From positions 1 through 15,606 of the forward strand of contig VFKS01000232.1 in assembly GCA_009885425.1 (NCBI GenBank): 15,606 bases of DNA, given 5' to 3'. Positions 1 to 8,997 of the stretch are shown one piece after another. Every line of letters begins with the position of its first letter. The first letter of the stretch is position 1. A program made the translations under genes and the position numbers. Under the pieces are notes generated by a model, which saw nothing but the letters and a program-made list of their open reading frames with translations, ran no database searches and was not told the origin of the DNA. The DNA is from Novosphingobium sp. GTDB lineage: Bacteria > Pseudomonadota > Alphaproteobacteria > Sphingomonadales > Sphingomonadaceae.

Positions 1-1277
1 GCGCTGCGGTGGCCGCGGGCCTTGATCCCTTCGACCAGAGCATCGGAATCAACCCCCTCGATCGGTGCTTCACCGGCCGGATAGACCGGCGCGGCATAGA
101 CCACGTCGGCATCGTTGAAGGCGGCCTGAAAATCTTCCATGTGATCGCGCAGCCGGGTGAAGCGGTGCGGCTGGACCACAGCGATGACCCGCCCTGCGGT
201 TACGCCTTCACGGGCAGCGGCCAGGACAGCGCGGATTTCGACCGGGTGGTGGCCGTAATCATCGATCACCGTCACTACCCCAGAACCAATGGCGATCTCA
301 CCGACCTTTGTGAAACGGCGTTTGACCCCGCCGAACTTGGCAAAGCCAGTGCGGATCACTTCATCCGGAACGCCCATTTCCACCGCCACGGCAACGGCGG
401 CCAACGAGTTCTGGACGTTATGGCGCCCCGGCATCGGCAGCTCGATCCCCTCGATCTTGCGCTGTTCGCCGTCGCGCTGGCGGATCGTCACGTCAAAGCG
501 GTTTCCGCCGGGGAACGGCTCGATATTCTCGCCGCGAATGTCGGCCTGCGCCGAAAAGCCATAGGTCACGACCCGTCGATCGCGGACCTTGGGGATGATC
601 GCCTGCACTTCGGGATGATCGATGCACAGCACCGCGCAGCCATAGAACGGGACGTTTTCGATGAATTCGACAAACGCGTCCTTGATCGCATCGAAGCTGC
701 CGTAGTGATCGAGGTGTTCAGGGTCGATGTTGGTGACCACCGCAATGGTCCCGTCGAGCCGCAGGAACGATCCGTCGCTCTCATCTGCTTCGACCACCAT
801 CCAATCGCTCGCGCCGAGCCGGGCGTTGGAGCCATAGGAATTGATGATCCCGCCGTTGATCACAGTCGGATCGACCCCGCCCGCATCGAGCAGCGCGGCG
901 ACCATGCTGGTGGTGGTGGTCTTGCCGTGGGTTCCCGCCACCGCGACCGTGCGTTTCAGCCGCATCAGTTCAGCCAGCATTTCAGCGCGGCGGACCACCG
1001 GCACGCGGCCTTCGAGCGCTGCGACCACTTCCGGGTTATCGCGCTTCACCGCCGTCGACGTGACCACAACTGCGGCATCGCCCAGGTTTTCGGCATCATG
1101 GCCGATCATCACCCGGATCCCGCGCGCGCGCAGGCCTTCAACCACATAGCCTTCGGCAATATCGCTGCCCTGCACGTCATAGCCCAGATTGCACATCACC
1201 TCGGCAATGCCGGACATCCCGATCCCGCCGATGCCGACGAAGTGGATCGTGCCGATATCGGTGCCTACGGCCTTCAT
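1..1277 (-). CDS. murC: UDP-N-acetylmuramate--L-alanine ligase (MurC), 3' end cut by window edge
   Basis: This cytoplasmic ATP-dependent ligase joins L-alanine to UDP-MurNAc, the first step in building the peptidoglycan stem peptide. The frame is open from ATG at 1277 to the left edge, giving 425 codons of a family that is usually about 460-480 residues, so roughly 40-50 C-terminal residues lie outside. Visible motifs are the N-terminal nucleotide-binding GIGGIGM (about residues 15-21), the Mur ligase ATP loop GTHGKTTTT (115-123), [10 protein letters not shown] (162-171), the [10 protein letters not shown] segment (183-192) and [10 protein letters not shown] (339-348). The THGKT form of the loop and the glycine-rich N-terminus separate MurC from MurD, MurE and MurF. 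The start overlaps the murG stop as ATGA, so the gene is the last visible member of the dcw operon and is probably translationally coupled to murG. Identity is very secure; only the end is unseen. Confidence 0.97.
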   Translation of the reverse strand, partial: MKAVGTDIGTIHFVGIGGIGMSGIAEVMCNLGYDVQGSDIAEGYVVEGLRARGIRVMIGHDAENLGDAAVVVTSTAVKRDNPEVVAALEGRVPVVRRAEMLAELMRLKRTVAVAGTHGKTTTTSMVAALLDAGGVDPTVINGGIINSYGSNARLGASDWMVVEADESDGSFLRLDGTIAVVTNIDPEHLDHYGSFDAIKDAFVEFIENVPFYGCAVLCIDHPEVQAIIPKVRDRRVVTYGFSAQADIRGENIEPFPGGNRFDVTIRQRDGEQRKIEGIELPMPGRHNVQNSLAAVAVAVEMGVPDEVIRTGFAKFGGVKRRFTKVGEIAIGSGVVTVIDDYGHHPVEIRAVLAAAREGVTAGRVIAVVQPHRFTRLRDHMEDFQAAFNDADVVYAAPVYPAGEAPIEGVDSDALVEGIKARGHRS

Positions 1278-2443
1278 GCCGGGGCGCCCTGATTGCTTGC
1301 CGCCGTTTCAATCCCTTCGGCCACGCGGATCACGTCCATCATCGGCGCTCCGCCAAAGCTCTCGACCAGATCGGCCAGATCGCGCGCCGCGTTTGGATAG
1401 CCGCAGTTCCAGGCGCCATGCGCGGCAGTCGCCAGTGTTTTCGGGTTCATCGCGATGGCCTGAATCTGCTTGGCCAGTTCGGCGGCGGTGAACTTGTCCT
1501 GCCGGATCATCCGGGCGCCGCCGGCCGCGCAAATCTCGTCGGTATTGAAGGCCTGATGATCGTCGGTTGCGATCGGCAGCGGCACCAGGATCGCCGGGCG
1601 GCCCACTGCGGTCAGCTCCGCCACGGTCGAGGCTCCGGCACGGCCGATGAACAGATGTGCGTCGGCCAGCCGTTCGGCCATATTCTCAAAATAGGTGCCC
1701 AATTCTGCCGGGATTTCGTGCGCGGCATAGCGTTCACGCACCGCTTCTATATCTTCGGGACGGCACTGCTGGGTGACTTGCAGCCGATTGCGCAGCGCGG
1801 TCGGCAGCATGGCGAGTCCATCGGGCACAACCTGACTGAGCACGCCTGCACCTTGACTGCCGCCGGTGACCAAAACCCGCAGCAATCCGTCTTCGCTGAA
1901 GGCAGGGAACGGTGCGTCACGCAGCGCCAGCACTTCGGCGCGAACCGGATTGCCGACCAGATGGACCTTGCCCGCGTGCTTGGGCTTCAACCGTTCCACC
2001 TCGCGATAGGAAGTGGCGATTGCATCGACGCGGCCAGCGAGGAACCGGTTAACCCGGCCCAACACCGCGTTCTGTTCGTGGATCACGCTCGGCACGCCCG
2101 CGCTGGTTGCGGCCCACAGCGCCGGAAAGGCGGGATAGCCGCCAAAGCCAATCACCGCGCTGGGTTCAAAGCTTTCAAACAGCCGCAGCGCCATCCGTTT
2201 GCCTTCAAGGATCGCTTGGATCCCGCCTGGCCAATGCAGCGGGTTTTTGCCCAACCGCCCGGCGGGAAGCTGGTGCGCGACTAGCGAATGCGGTTTGCCC
2301 GGCAGGCGACTGCCGCGTTCGTCAGTGATCAGCGCCACGTGGTGCCCGCGCGCTTCCAGCTCAACCGCCAGCGCAAAGGCCGGGATCAGGTGCCCGCCGG
2401 TACCGCCAGCGGCCAGAACATAGTGCCGGGAAACGCCGCTCAT
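1274..2443 (-). CDS. murG: UDP-GlcNAc:undecaprenyl-PP-MurNAc-pentapeptide GlcNAc transferase (MurG)
   Basis: MurG is a peripheral inner-membrane glycosyltransferase that adds GlcNAc to lipid I to make lipid II. The 389-residue product has the family signatures in order: GGTGGH (13-18) in the N-terminal lipid-acceptor domain, [11 protein letters not shown] (about 99-109), [12 protein letters not shown] (122-133), GGSQGA (194-199), and the UDP-GlcNAc site RAGASTVAE (268-276) followed by ATDDHQAFN (292-300). It is longer than the roughly 355-residue E. coli enzyme; the extra length includes a C-terminal tail ending in an Ala/Gly-rich stretch. The ATG overlaps the ftsW stop as ATGA, and the TGA overlaps the murC start the same way. 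The position between ftsW and murC is the usual dcw order. Function is certain from motifs and context; a role for the tail is unknown. Confidence 0.97.
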   Translation of the reverse strand: MSGVSRHYVLAAGGTGGHLIPAFALAVELEARGHHVALITDERGSRLPGKPHSLVAHQLPAGRLGKNPLHWPGGIQAILEGKRMALRLFESFEPSAVIGFGGYPAFPALWAATSAGVPSVIHEQNAVLGRVNRFLAGRVDAIATSYREVERLKPKHAGKVHLVGNPVRAEVLALRDAPFPAFSEDGLLRVLVTGGSQGAGVLSQVVPDGLAMLPTALRNRLQVTQQCRPEDIEAVRERYAAHEIPAELGTYFENMAERLADAHLFIGRAGASTVAELTAVGRPAILVPLPIATDDHQAFNTDEICAAGGARMIRQDKFTAAELAKQIQAIAMNPKTLATAAHGAWNCGYPNAARDLADLVESFGGAPMMDVIRVAEGIETAASNQGAPA

Positions 2444-3654
2444 CGTTTGAATCCAAGGCTGGTGAGGCTGAACCGCTCACGCTTGATAAAGGGGTTTCGC
2501 CGGGTGATCGATAGCAAAAAGCCGATCCCCAGGCACAGCGCAATGGTGGACGATCCGCCGTAAGAGATCAACGGCAGGGTCATCCCCTTGGATGGGAACA
2601 GTTGCAGATTGACCATCACGTTGATGAACGCCTGTCCGCCAATCTGGGCAATCAGTCCGGCGGCAGCCAAAGTGGTGAACAGATCCTCTTCCTCGAGCAG
2701 CCGGACCAGCACCCGGCCGACCAGCGCCAGATAGAGCAGCACGATCACTGCGCAGGCGACCAGCCCGAATTCTTCGCCGATTACAGAGAAAATGTAGTCG
2801 GTATGCGCCTCTGGCAGCGCCAGCTTGCGGGTTCCGAGCCACAGCCCCGATCCGGTCCAGCCGCCAGCCAGCAAGGTCCGCTGTGCCAGATCGACCTGAT
2901 CGAACGCGGTTCCGCCGCCCAGAAAGGCATCGATCCGGTTCCGGCCGTTTTCGTAGAAAACATAGGTCAGCGTCACCAGCATGACCCCGGCCCCGATCAC
3001 GCCACCGATCCGCTTGAGCGATATGCCCGACAGCAGCACCATCACGAACCACACCCCGCTGAACAGGATGGTCGATCCGAAATCGGGTTGCAGCATCAGC
3101 AGTCCGCCAATCAACACCATCAGACCCGTGCACAGCTCGATCACCGGCAGGTTCGGATCACGCGCGCGCCACGACAGGATCCACGCCATCCCGATCGCAA
3201 AGGCCGGCTTGAGGAATTCGGAGGGCTGGAGCGACATGCCCAGATTGAGCCAGCGCCGCGCCCCGTTGACCGAAAAACCCATCACCGGAACCAGCATCAG
3301 CGCCACCAGCATCGCCGCGCACAGCACAATCCCGGCCCGGCGCGCCCAGTCCTTGGGCAGCAGCGATGCACCGAACATCGCGATCAGGCCCAGCACCTGA
3401 TAGCGGATATGCATCGAGAAGAAGTGCAGATCATCGAGCCGCACCGAAGCGGTCGAAAGTCGCCGAGCACTGGCTGGGGAACTGGCTGCAACCGCCGCAG
3501 TGCCGATCGCCATTAGGGCCAGGACCAGCACCAGCAGGACCCGGTCAATCTCGCGCCACCAGATCGCCAAATCGCTGCGGCGGCTGCGCTGGATGCGCGT
3601 TGTGCCGCCCGGCGAAGCGCCGCCGCGCGGGATCAGAGGCGGATGGCTGGCCAT
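2440..3654 (-). CDS. ftsW: Septal peptidoglycan polymerase FtsW (SEDS family)
   Basis: FtsW is the polytopic SEDS glycosyltransferase that polymerises lipid II at the division site, working with the transpeptidase FtsI. The 404-residue product starts with about 35 hydrophilic, Arg-rich residues, then multiple hydrophobic helices. Family motifs are NGARRWLNLG (130-139), QPSEFLKP (143-150), PEAHTDYIFSVIGEEFG (281-297) with D286 at the position of the essential catalytic Asp of SEDS enzymes, and PSKGMTLPLISYGGSS (354-369). RodA is the main alternative, but location between murD and murG and the ISYGGSS ending fit FtsW. The ATG at 3654 shares its A with the murD stop (TGATG), and GGAGG sits 9 nt before the start, which supports it. 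The stop overlaps murG as ATGA. Confidence 0.96.
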   Translation of the reverse strand: MASHPPLIPRGGASPGGTTRIQRSRRSDLAIWWREIDRVLLVLVLALMAIGTAAVAASSPASARRLSTASVRLDDLHFFSMHIRYQVLGLIAMFGASLLPKDWARRAGIVLCAAMLVALMLVPVMGFSVNGARRWLNLGMSLQPSEFLKPAFAIGMAWILSWRARDPNLPVIELCTGLMVLIGGLLMLQPDFGSTILFSGVWFVMVLLSGISLKRIGGVIGAGVMLVTLTYVFYENGRNRIDAFLGGGTAFDQVDLAQRTLLAGGWTGSGLWLGTRKLALPEAHTDYIFSVIGEEFGLVACAVIVLLYLALVGRVLVRLLEEEDLFTTLAAAGLIAQIGGQAFINVMVNLQLFPSKGMTLPLISYGGSSTIALCLGIGFLLSITRRNPFIKRERFSLTSLGFKR

Positions 3655-5000
3655 CAGCCGCGCCCTCCGACAGTGGTTTCAGGTTCCGGCGTCAGCAGCG
3701 TCTGGACGATCTGGCGAAAGGTATCGCCGCGCGCTTCGTAATCGCGGAACTGGTCAAAGCTGGCGCAGGCCGGGGAAAGCAGCACCACATCACCGGGCTT
3801 GGCCGCAGCCATCGCCTGCTGGATCGCTTCGCACATCATTTCGCTGCGGGTCACCGGCATGAACGGGGTGAGCAAATCGGCGAACCGCGGCCCAGCCTCA
3901 CCAATGGTATAGGCCGCCGCGACATTGCCGAAAAAGGGCGCACATTCGTCAAGGTTGTCGCCCTTGGGCAGGCCGCCCAGAATCCAGTGAATCCGCCGCT
4001 CCGGACGCGGCGGGAATGCTGCAAGAGCGGGCGCGGTAGAGGCCGGGTTGGTCGCCTTGCTATCGTTTAGGTACATCACCCCGTTCGCCTCGGCGACCCG
4101 CTCCATCCGGTGCGGCAGCCCGCGAAAGCTGGCGAGCGCCGGGCGCCACTGCGCCGGAGTCAGCCCCAAGGCTTCAGCAATCGCCACGGCCACCGCCGCG
4201 TTCTGCAGGTTGTGCGGGCCCTGCAGGCTGGGCCAATCGTCTTGCAGCGCAATCAGGTCCTTGCCATCGACCGAGCGGACCCGCGAGGCCTCGCGCAATT
4301 GCGCTTCGCGCGCGGCGATCGACTGGGTTTTTGCGTCGCCCATGCCGAATATCGCAAACTGTTCGGACCGCTGCATCGAGAACAGCCGCGCCTTCGAGGC
4401 GGCATAGCCTGTAAAGCCATCATAGCGATCAAGGTGATCGGGGGTGACATTCAGCAACGCGGCCACTTCGCATTCGAGGCTGTGGGTCAGGTCAAGCTGA
4501 TAGCTCGACAGTTCGAGCACATAGACCCCGCCCGCATCGAGCGGATTGGCCGACAGGATCGGCAGACCGATGTTCCCGCCCATCCGGGTCGGCAGCGCGG
4601 CGGATTGCAGGATGTGGTGGAGCAGCGCAGTGGTGGTGCTCTTGCCATTGGTGCCGGTAATCCCGACCACCCGATGCGCCGGCAGATTGGGCCGGGCAAT
4701 CGCGAACAGTTCGATATCGCCGATCACCGGCACGCCAAAGCTCGCCGCATGGGCCGCAATCGGATGCTGGTTAAGCGGCACCCCGGGGGATACGACCACC
4801 CCGGCAAACCCGGTCAGATCGATCCCGACCGGATCGGCCAGTTCGACCCGGCCTTCAACGGCGCGGCGCGGTTCTTCGCGGCTGTCCCAAGCGGTTACCT
4901 GCGCCCCGCCCGCCAGCAGGCTTTCAACCGCAGACATCCCCGAACGGGCAAGCCCGAGTACGGCATAACGCTGGCCGGCAAAGGCGGGGGTCGTGATCAT
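3654..5000 (-). CDS. murD: UDP-N-acetylmuramoyl-L-alanine--D-glutamate ligase (MurD)
   Basis: MurD is the cytoplasmic ligase that adds D-glutamate to UDP-MurNAc-L-Ala using ATP. The 448-residue product is of normal family length. It opens with a Rossmann-like segment ([13 protein letters not shown], about 12-24), then SPGVP (71-75), the ATP loop GTNGKSTTT (116-124), GGNIG (141-145), ELSSYQLD (163-170), [10 protein letters not shown] (184-193) and a later NDSKATN. The SSYQL plus DHLDRY combination is diagnostic for MurD among Mur ligases. The ATG at 5000 overlaps the mraY stop as ATGA; I see no strong Shine-Dalgarno, so translation may depend on ribosomes finishing mraY. It is followed immediately by ftsW. 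Confidence 0.97.
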   Translation of the reverse strand: MITTPAFAGQRYAVLGLARSGMSAVESLLAGGAQVTAWDSREEPRRAVEGRVELADPVGIDLTGFAGVVVSPGVPLNQHPIAAHAASFGVPVIGDIELFAIARPNLPAHRVVGITGTNGKSTTTALLHHILQSAALPTRMGGNIGLPILSANPLDAGGVYVLELSSYQLDLTHSLECEVAALLNVTPDHLDRYDGFTGYAASKARLFSMQRSEQFAIFGMGDAKTQSIAAREAQLREASRVRSVDGKDLIALQDDWPSLQGPHNLQNAAVAVAIAEALGLTPAQWRPALASFRGLPHRMERVAEANGVMYLNDSKATNPASTAPALAAFPPRPERRIHWILGGLPKGDNLDECAPFFGNVAAAYTIGEAGPRFADLLTPFMPVTRSEMMCEAIQQAMAAAKPGDVVLLSPACASFDQFRDYEARGDTFRQIVQTLLTPEPETTVGGRG

Positions 5001-6067
5001 CTAAGCTTCAGCGTGGACAGTCCGATCAGGGCCAGCACGATCGAAACGATCCAGAAACGGATCACCACGGTCGATTCCTGCCAGCCCAATTGTTCGAAAT
5101 GGTGGTGGATCGGCGCCATCTTGAACACCCGTTTTCCGGTGCGTTTATAAACCGCAACCTGGATGATCACCGACAGCGCCTCGGCCACGAACAGTCCGCC
5201 GACGATCGCCAGCACGATCTCGTGATGCGCCGCAACCGCAATCGCGCCCAGCGCCCCGCCCAAGGCAAGGCTGCCGGTATCGCCCATGAACACCGCCGCA
5301 GGCGGCGCGTTGAACCATAGAAAGGCGAGGCCTGCCCCCATGATCCCGGCGCATAGGATCGCCAGTTCTCCCGCGCGCGGCACGTGCGGGATGCCAAGGT
5401 AGGCAGAAAAGTCGGCTCGTCCGGCGAGGTAAGCGATGATGGCGAATGTCCCGGCAGCGATGATCACCGGCATAGTGGCGAGGCCATCGAGCCCGTCGGT
5501 CAGGTTCACCGCATTGCCCGCGCCGACAATCACGAAGGCGGCAAAGATGTAATAGAACCCGCCCAGCGGAATGTAGCGGTCCGACAGGAACGGGACATAG
5601 AGGTTGGTGTCGATCTGGCTGACCATGATCCACGAGGCCACCCCGGCGACCACAAACTCCGCCGCCAGCCGAACCCGCCCCGGAACCCCGGCGTGCGAGC
5701 TTTTCTTGACCTTGTCGTAATCGTCCATGAACCCAATCGCGCCGAACCCGATTGTGACCGCAAGGCAGGCCCAGACCAGCGGGCTGGTCAGATCCATCCA
5801 CAGCAGCATCGAGACCAGCAGCGAAATCAGGATCATCAACCCACCCATCGTCGGCGTGCCGCGCTTGGCGAAATGGCTTTGCGGCCCATCTTCGCGGATC
5901 GGCTGGCCCTTGCCCTGCCTGATCCGCAGCATCGCGATAAAGCGCGGGCCGATAATCAGCCCGAGCACCAGCGCGGTCATCAGCGCGGCGCCCGCACGGA
6001 AGGTCTGGTAGCGGATGAGGTTGGCTATCCCCTCAAACTCAAAATACTGCGCGATCAGGTAGAGCAT
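4997..6067 (-). CDS. mraY: Phospho-N-acetylmuramoyl-pentapeptide-transferase (MraY)
   Basis: MraY is the integral membrane enzyme that transfers phospho-MurNAc-pentapeptide to undecaprenyl phosphate to give lipid I. The 356-residue product fits the family length of about 360 and has about ten hydrophobic segments. Visible motifs are the N-terminal [13 protein letters not shown] (64-76), the catalytic-site pair in FMDDYDK (113-119, D115 and D116), [13 protein letters not shown] (185-197), [12 protein letters not shown] (260-271, with D263 in the GDT element) and the cytoplasmic HHHFE (321-325). The start at 6067 is preceded by AAGG seven bases upstream. This is the only junction in the operon without overlap: murF ends 9 nt upstream. 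The stop overlaps murD as ATGA. Confidence 0.98.
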   Translation of the reverse strand: MLYLIAQYFEFEGIANLIRYQTFRAGAALMTALVLGLIIGPRFIAMLRIRQGKGQPIREDGPQSHFAKRGTPTMGGLMILISLLVSMLLWMDLTSPLVWACLAVTIGFGAIGFMDDYDKVKKSSHAGVPGRVRLAAEFVVAGVASWIMVSQIDTNLYVPFLSDRYIPLGGFYYIFAAFVIVGAGNAVNLTDGLDGLATMPVIIAAGTFAIIAYLAGRADFSAYLGIPHVPRAGELAILCAGIMGAGLAFLWFNAPPAAVFMGDTGSLALGGALGAIAVAAHHEIVLAIVGGLFVAEALSVIIQVAVYKRTGKRVFKMAPIHHHFEQLGWQESTVVIRFWIVSIVLALIGLSTLKLR

Positions 6068-6076
6068 AGCCCTGCC

Positions 6077-7546
6077 TTATTCCTTGTTTTGCGCGAGCGC
6101 GGCGACAACAGCCCCCAGCCCGACCGAGTTCGACCCTTTGACAAGCACGGCATCACCGCCTGCCACGCCATACGCACCGAGCACTTTGACTGCTTCAGCC
6201 GCGGTTCCGCAATGGGCGAAGCGGGTGCCCTTGCCAAGCGCGCTGGCGGCGTCTTTCCCCATTTCGTCGGCCAAAGCCTGCATCTCGGCGCCAACCAGCA
6301 CGACATAGTCTGCGCCGCTCGCCGCAATCGGCCCCGCCAGCGCAGCGTGATAGGCCGGACCGTGTTCGCCCAGCTCCTTCATCGCCCCCAGCACCGCAAT
6401 CCGGCGTTTGGCGTGAGTCACGCCCAATTGGGTCAGCGTAGCCCGCATTGACGCCGGGTTGGCGTTATAGCTTTCATCGATCAGCAGCGCCCGGCCCGAT
6501 CCATCGCCGCCCTTGGCCGCCAGCGTGATCCGCTGGCCGCGCCCTTTCAGGCCCTCCATCTCGGCCAAAGCCAGTCCGGCTGCACCCAGATCACCGCCAG
6601 CCGCGCGCACGGCAGCCATCACCGCCAGCGAATTGGCAATCCAGTGCTCGCCCGGTTCGGCCACGGTGTAGCAGACCTTACGGTCACCCAGATCGGCAGT
6701 GACCAGTGACCCGCCGCCCGGAGCCGGAACCGCATCAAGCAACCGCACATCGGCATCCGCCCTGCGGCCAAAGCTGATCGTGGCGACGCCCAGTTGGTCT
6801 GCCGCCGCCTTGATCCGCGCATAGTGCGGACTGTCAGCGGGGATGATCGCTGTCCCGCCGGGCTCCAGCCCTTCAAAGATTTCGGCCTTGGCATCGGCAA
6901 TCGCCTCTTCGCTGCCGAGGTTCTCGATATGGGCCGGGGCGATCGTGGTGATCACGGCTACGTTGGGGCGGACCTGCGCGGTCAACGCGGAAATCTCGCC
7001 CGCATGGTTCATGCCCATTTCGAACACGCCGAATTTGCTGCGCGCCGCCATCCGGGTCAGGCTGAGCGGAACCCCGACGTGGTTGTTGTAGCTTTTGACC
7101 GAACGGTGCGCTGCACCCCGGCTCGACCGGTCCAGCGCCGCAAAAATCGCCTCTTTCACCCCGGTTTTGCCGACTGATCCGGTCACGCCGATAATCGTGG
7201 CATCGGCCCGTTGCCGTGCGGCCTTGGCCAGCTTGATCAGCGCGGCGTTGGTATCATTGACCAGCACATGCGGGCCATCGACCGGGCGGTCGACCACCAC
7301 GGCGGCGGCGCCCTTGGCAAAGGCGGCTTCGACAAAGCGGTGGCCGTCCATTGCTTCGCCTTTCAGGGCAAAGAACAGATCGCCTGGCACCACATCGCGG
7401 CTGTCAATTTCGACACCCGAAACCTGGAATTCACCCACCGCGACCCCGCCTGTGGCGCGGGCGATCGCGACTGCATCCCACAGTGCCAGTTCGAGCAGGT
7501 CTGACGGATCGGCCGGCCAGGCCATGATCTTGGTTTGCGCATTCAT
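6077..7546 (-). CDS. murF: UDP-MurNAc-tripeptide--D-alanyl-D-alanine ligase (MurF)
   Basis: MurF adds the D-Ala-D-Ala dipeptide to UDP-MurNAc-tripeptide in the cytoplasm, completing the pentapeptide precursor. With the start chosen here the product is 489 residues. Motifs: DSRDVVPGDLFFALKGEAMDGHRF (about 48-71, seen in its parts DSR, GDLFFALKG and DGHRF), the ATP loop GVTGSVGKT (120-128), YNNHVGVPLSL, and DESYNANPASM in the central domain. I chose ATG 7546 rather than an in-frame GTG three codons earlier. ATG 7546 gives the same ATGA overlap with the murE stop as most neighbours, and AGGGAG lies 8 nt before it. It ends with TAA 9 nt before mraY. Confidence 0.97.
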   Translation of the reverse strand: MNAQTKIMAWPADPSDLLELALWDAVAIARATGGVAVGEFQVSGVEIDSRDVVPGDLFFALKGEAMDGHRFVEAAFAKGAAAVVVDRPVDGPHVLVNDTNAALIKLAKAARQRADATIIGVTGSVGKTGVKEAIFAALDRSSRGAAHRSVKSYNNHVGVPLSLTRMAARSKFGVFEMGMNHAGEISALTAQVRPNVAVITTIAPAHIENLGSEEAIADAKAEIFEGLEPGGTAIIPADSPHYARIKAAADQLGVATISFGRRADADVRLLDAVPAPGGGSLVTADLGDRKVCYTVAEPGEHWIANSLAVMAAVRAAGGDLGAAGLALAEMEGLKGRGQRITLAAKGGDGSGRALLIDESYNANPASMRATLTQLGVTHAKRRIAVLGAMKELGEHGPAYHAALAGPIAASGADYVVLVGAEMQALADEMGKDAASALGKGTRFAHCGTAAEAVKVLGAYGVAGGDAVLVKGSNSVGLGAVVAALAQNKE

Positions 7547-8997
7547 GCCGCACACTCCCTGGCAACGGTTACATCATCAAACGGCAGGACTCGGCTGGTT
7601 TCGCCGGACCCGATAATCTGGCCCTGTTCATGGCCCTTGCCGGCCACCATCACGATATCATCGCGGCCCGCCTCGGCGATGGCGGCGGCAATCGCAGCGC
7701 GGCGATCACCGATCTCGGTCAGGCTTGGCCCACCCGCCAACACCATGGCGCGGATCGCGGCGGGATCTTCACCGCGCGGATTATCATCGGTGACGAAGCC
7801 GCAGTCGGCCTGCTCTGCCACCACCCGGCCCATCGGCGCGCGCTTGCCCGGATCGCGGTCTCCGCCAGCACCGAACACCACGATCAGCCGCCCGCTGCAA
7901 TGCGGGCGCAGCGCCGCGATGGCTGCCTCCAGCGCATCGGGGGTGTGGGCATAGTCGATATAGACCGGCGCACCGGCGCGGGTGATGCCTGCGCGTTCAA
8001 GCCGTCCGCGCACTGGTTGCAGCCGGGCCAGCGCGTCAAACACCTGCACCGGATCGCCGCCGGTGGCGAGCACCAGTCCAGCCGATACCAGCGCATTGGC
8101 GGCCTGATAGGCGCCGATCAGCGGCAGGTTCACCGTGCGAACCAGCCCGGCATGTTCAATTTCAAGCAGCTGGCCGAGCTGACCCGGAGTGCGAGACACC
8201 AGCCGGATACCTTGCGCGTCAGCCGCCGCACCCACGCCGATCAGCCGCAACCCGCGCTGCGTGACATGCTCCACCGCGCGCGCGGTCCATTCGTCGTCCA
8301 TCCAGACGACGGCAGAGCCAACAGGATCGACCACTTCATCAAACAGCCGCATCTTGGCCGCGAAATAGTCGTCCATGCCCTTGTGGTAATCGAGATGATC
8401 GCGGCTAAGGTTGGTGAACGCCCCGGCCAGTACGCGTGGCCCTTCGCTGCGGTATTGCGACAGGCCATGGCTGCTCGCCTCAAACGCAACGTGGCTGATC
8501 CCCTCGCGCGCCAGGCCGCTCATATTGGCGAGGAAGGTAACGATATCGGGGGTGGTCAGGCCGGTTGAAACGCTTTCATCCGCAGTGGTCACCCCCAGCG
8601 TCCCGATCGAGGCGGCACGATGCCCGGCCATCCGCCAGATCTGCCGGGTCATTTCGACGCAGGAGGTTTTGCCATTGGTCCCGGTGATCGCGACCACGGT
8701 TTCGGGAAACGGCGCAAAAAAGCGCGCGGCCAATTGCGCAAAGGTCTGCCGGGGCTGGGCAGTAGTGATATGCACCGCGCCATCCACTTTAGCCTCAATC
8801 CGGGCGACTACGGCCACGGCTCCGGCAGCAATCGCGGCCGGGATAAAGTCTTCGCCATTGACAACAGCGCCCTGAAACGCGCCGAACACGGTTCCGGGGG
8901 CGACCTTACGGTTGTCGATCGCGAATCCGGTGACCTGTGCCTCGCTCGGCCCTGCCAGCGCAATTCCCGCCTGCTCGGCCAGTGCCCCCAGCTTCAT
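7543..8997 (-). CDS. murE: UDP-MurNAc-L-Ala-D-Glu--meso-diaminopimelate ligase (MurE)
   Basis: MurE adds the third stem-peptide residue to UDP-MurNAc-L-Ala-D-Glu. The 484-residue product shows the N-terminal UMAG-binding domain with DNRKVAPGTVFGAFQG (about 28-43), the ATP loop ITGTNGKTS (104-112), IGTLGV (131-136), TTPD (148-151), EASSHGL (173-179), the DHLDYHKGMDDY segment (200-211), YIDYAHTPDAL (346-356) and GKGHE (453-457). The specificity motif DNPR at 405-408 marks meso-diaminopimelate as substrate; lysine-adding enzymes have a different sequence there. This indicates DAP-type peptidoglycan, as expected for a Gram-negative bacterium. The ATG overlaps the ftsI stop as ATGA, with AAGGG 9 nt upstream. 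The stop overlaps murF. Confidence 0.98.
   Translation of the reverse strand: MKLGALAEQAGIALAGPSEAQVTGFAIDNRKVAPGTVFGAFQGAVVNGEDFIPAAIAAGAVAVVARIEAKVDGAVHITTAQPRQTFAQLAARFFAPFPETVVAITGTNGKTSCVEMTRQIWRMAGHRAASIGTLGVTTADESVSTGLTTPDIVTFLANMSGLAREGISHVAFEASSHGLSQYRSEGPRVLAGAFTNLSRDHLDYHKGMDDYFAAKMRLFDEVVDPVGSAVVWMDDEWTARAVEHVTQRGLRLIGVGAAADAQGIRLVSRTPGQLGQLLEIEHAGLVRTVNLPLIGAYQAANALVSAGLVLATGGDPVQVFDALARLQPVRGRLERAGITRAGAPVYIDYAHTPDALEAAIAALRPHCSGRLIVVFGAGGDRDPGKRAPMGRVVAEQADCGFVTDDNPRGEDPAAIRAMVLAGGPSLTEIGDRRAAIAAAIAEAGRDDIVMVAGKGHEQGQIIGSGETSRVLPFDDVTVARECAA

Noticed and set aside
9..1292. Plus-strand open frame of 427 codons opposite murC
   Set aside because: It is antisense to a complete set of MurC motifs. 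The His/Asp/Arg-rich product is typical of the complementary frame of a G/C-rich gene.
7547..7555. GTG start for murF three codons earlier
   Set aside because: ATG 7546 has the ATGA overlap and a well-spaced AGGGAG; the earlier GTG is too close to that site.
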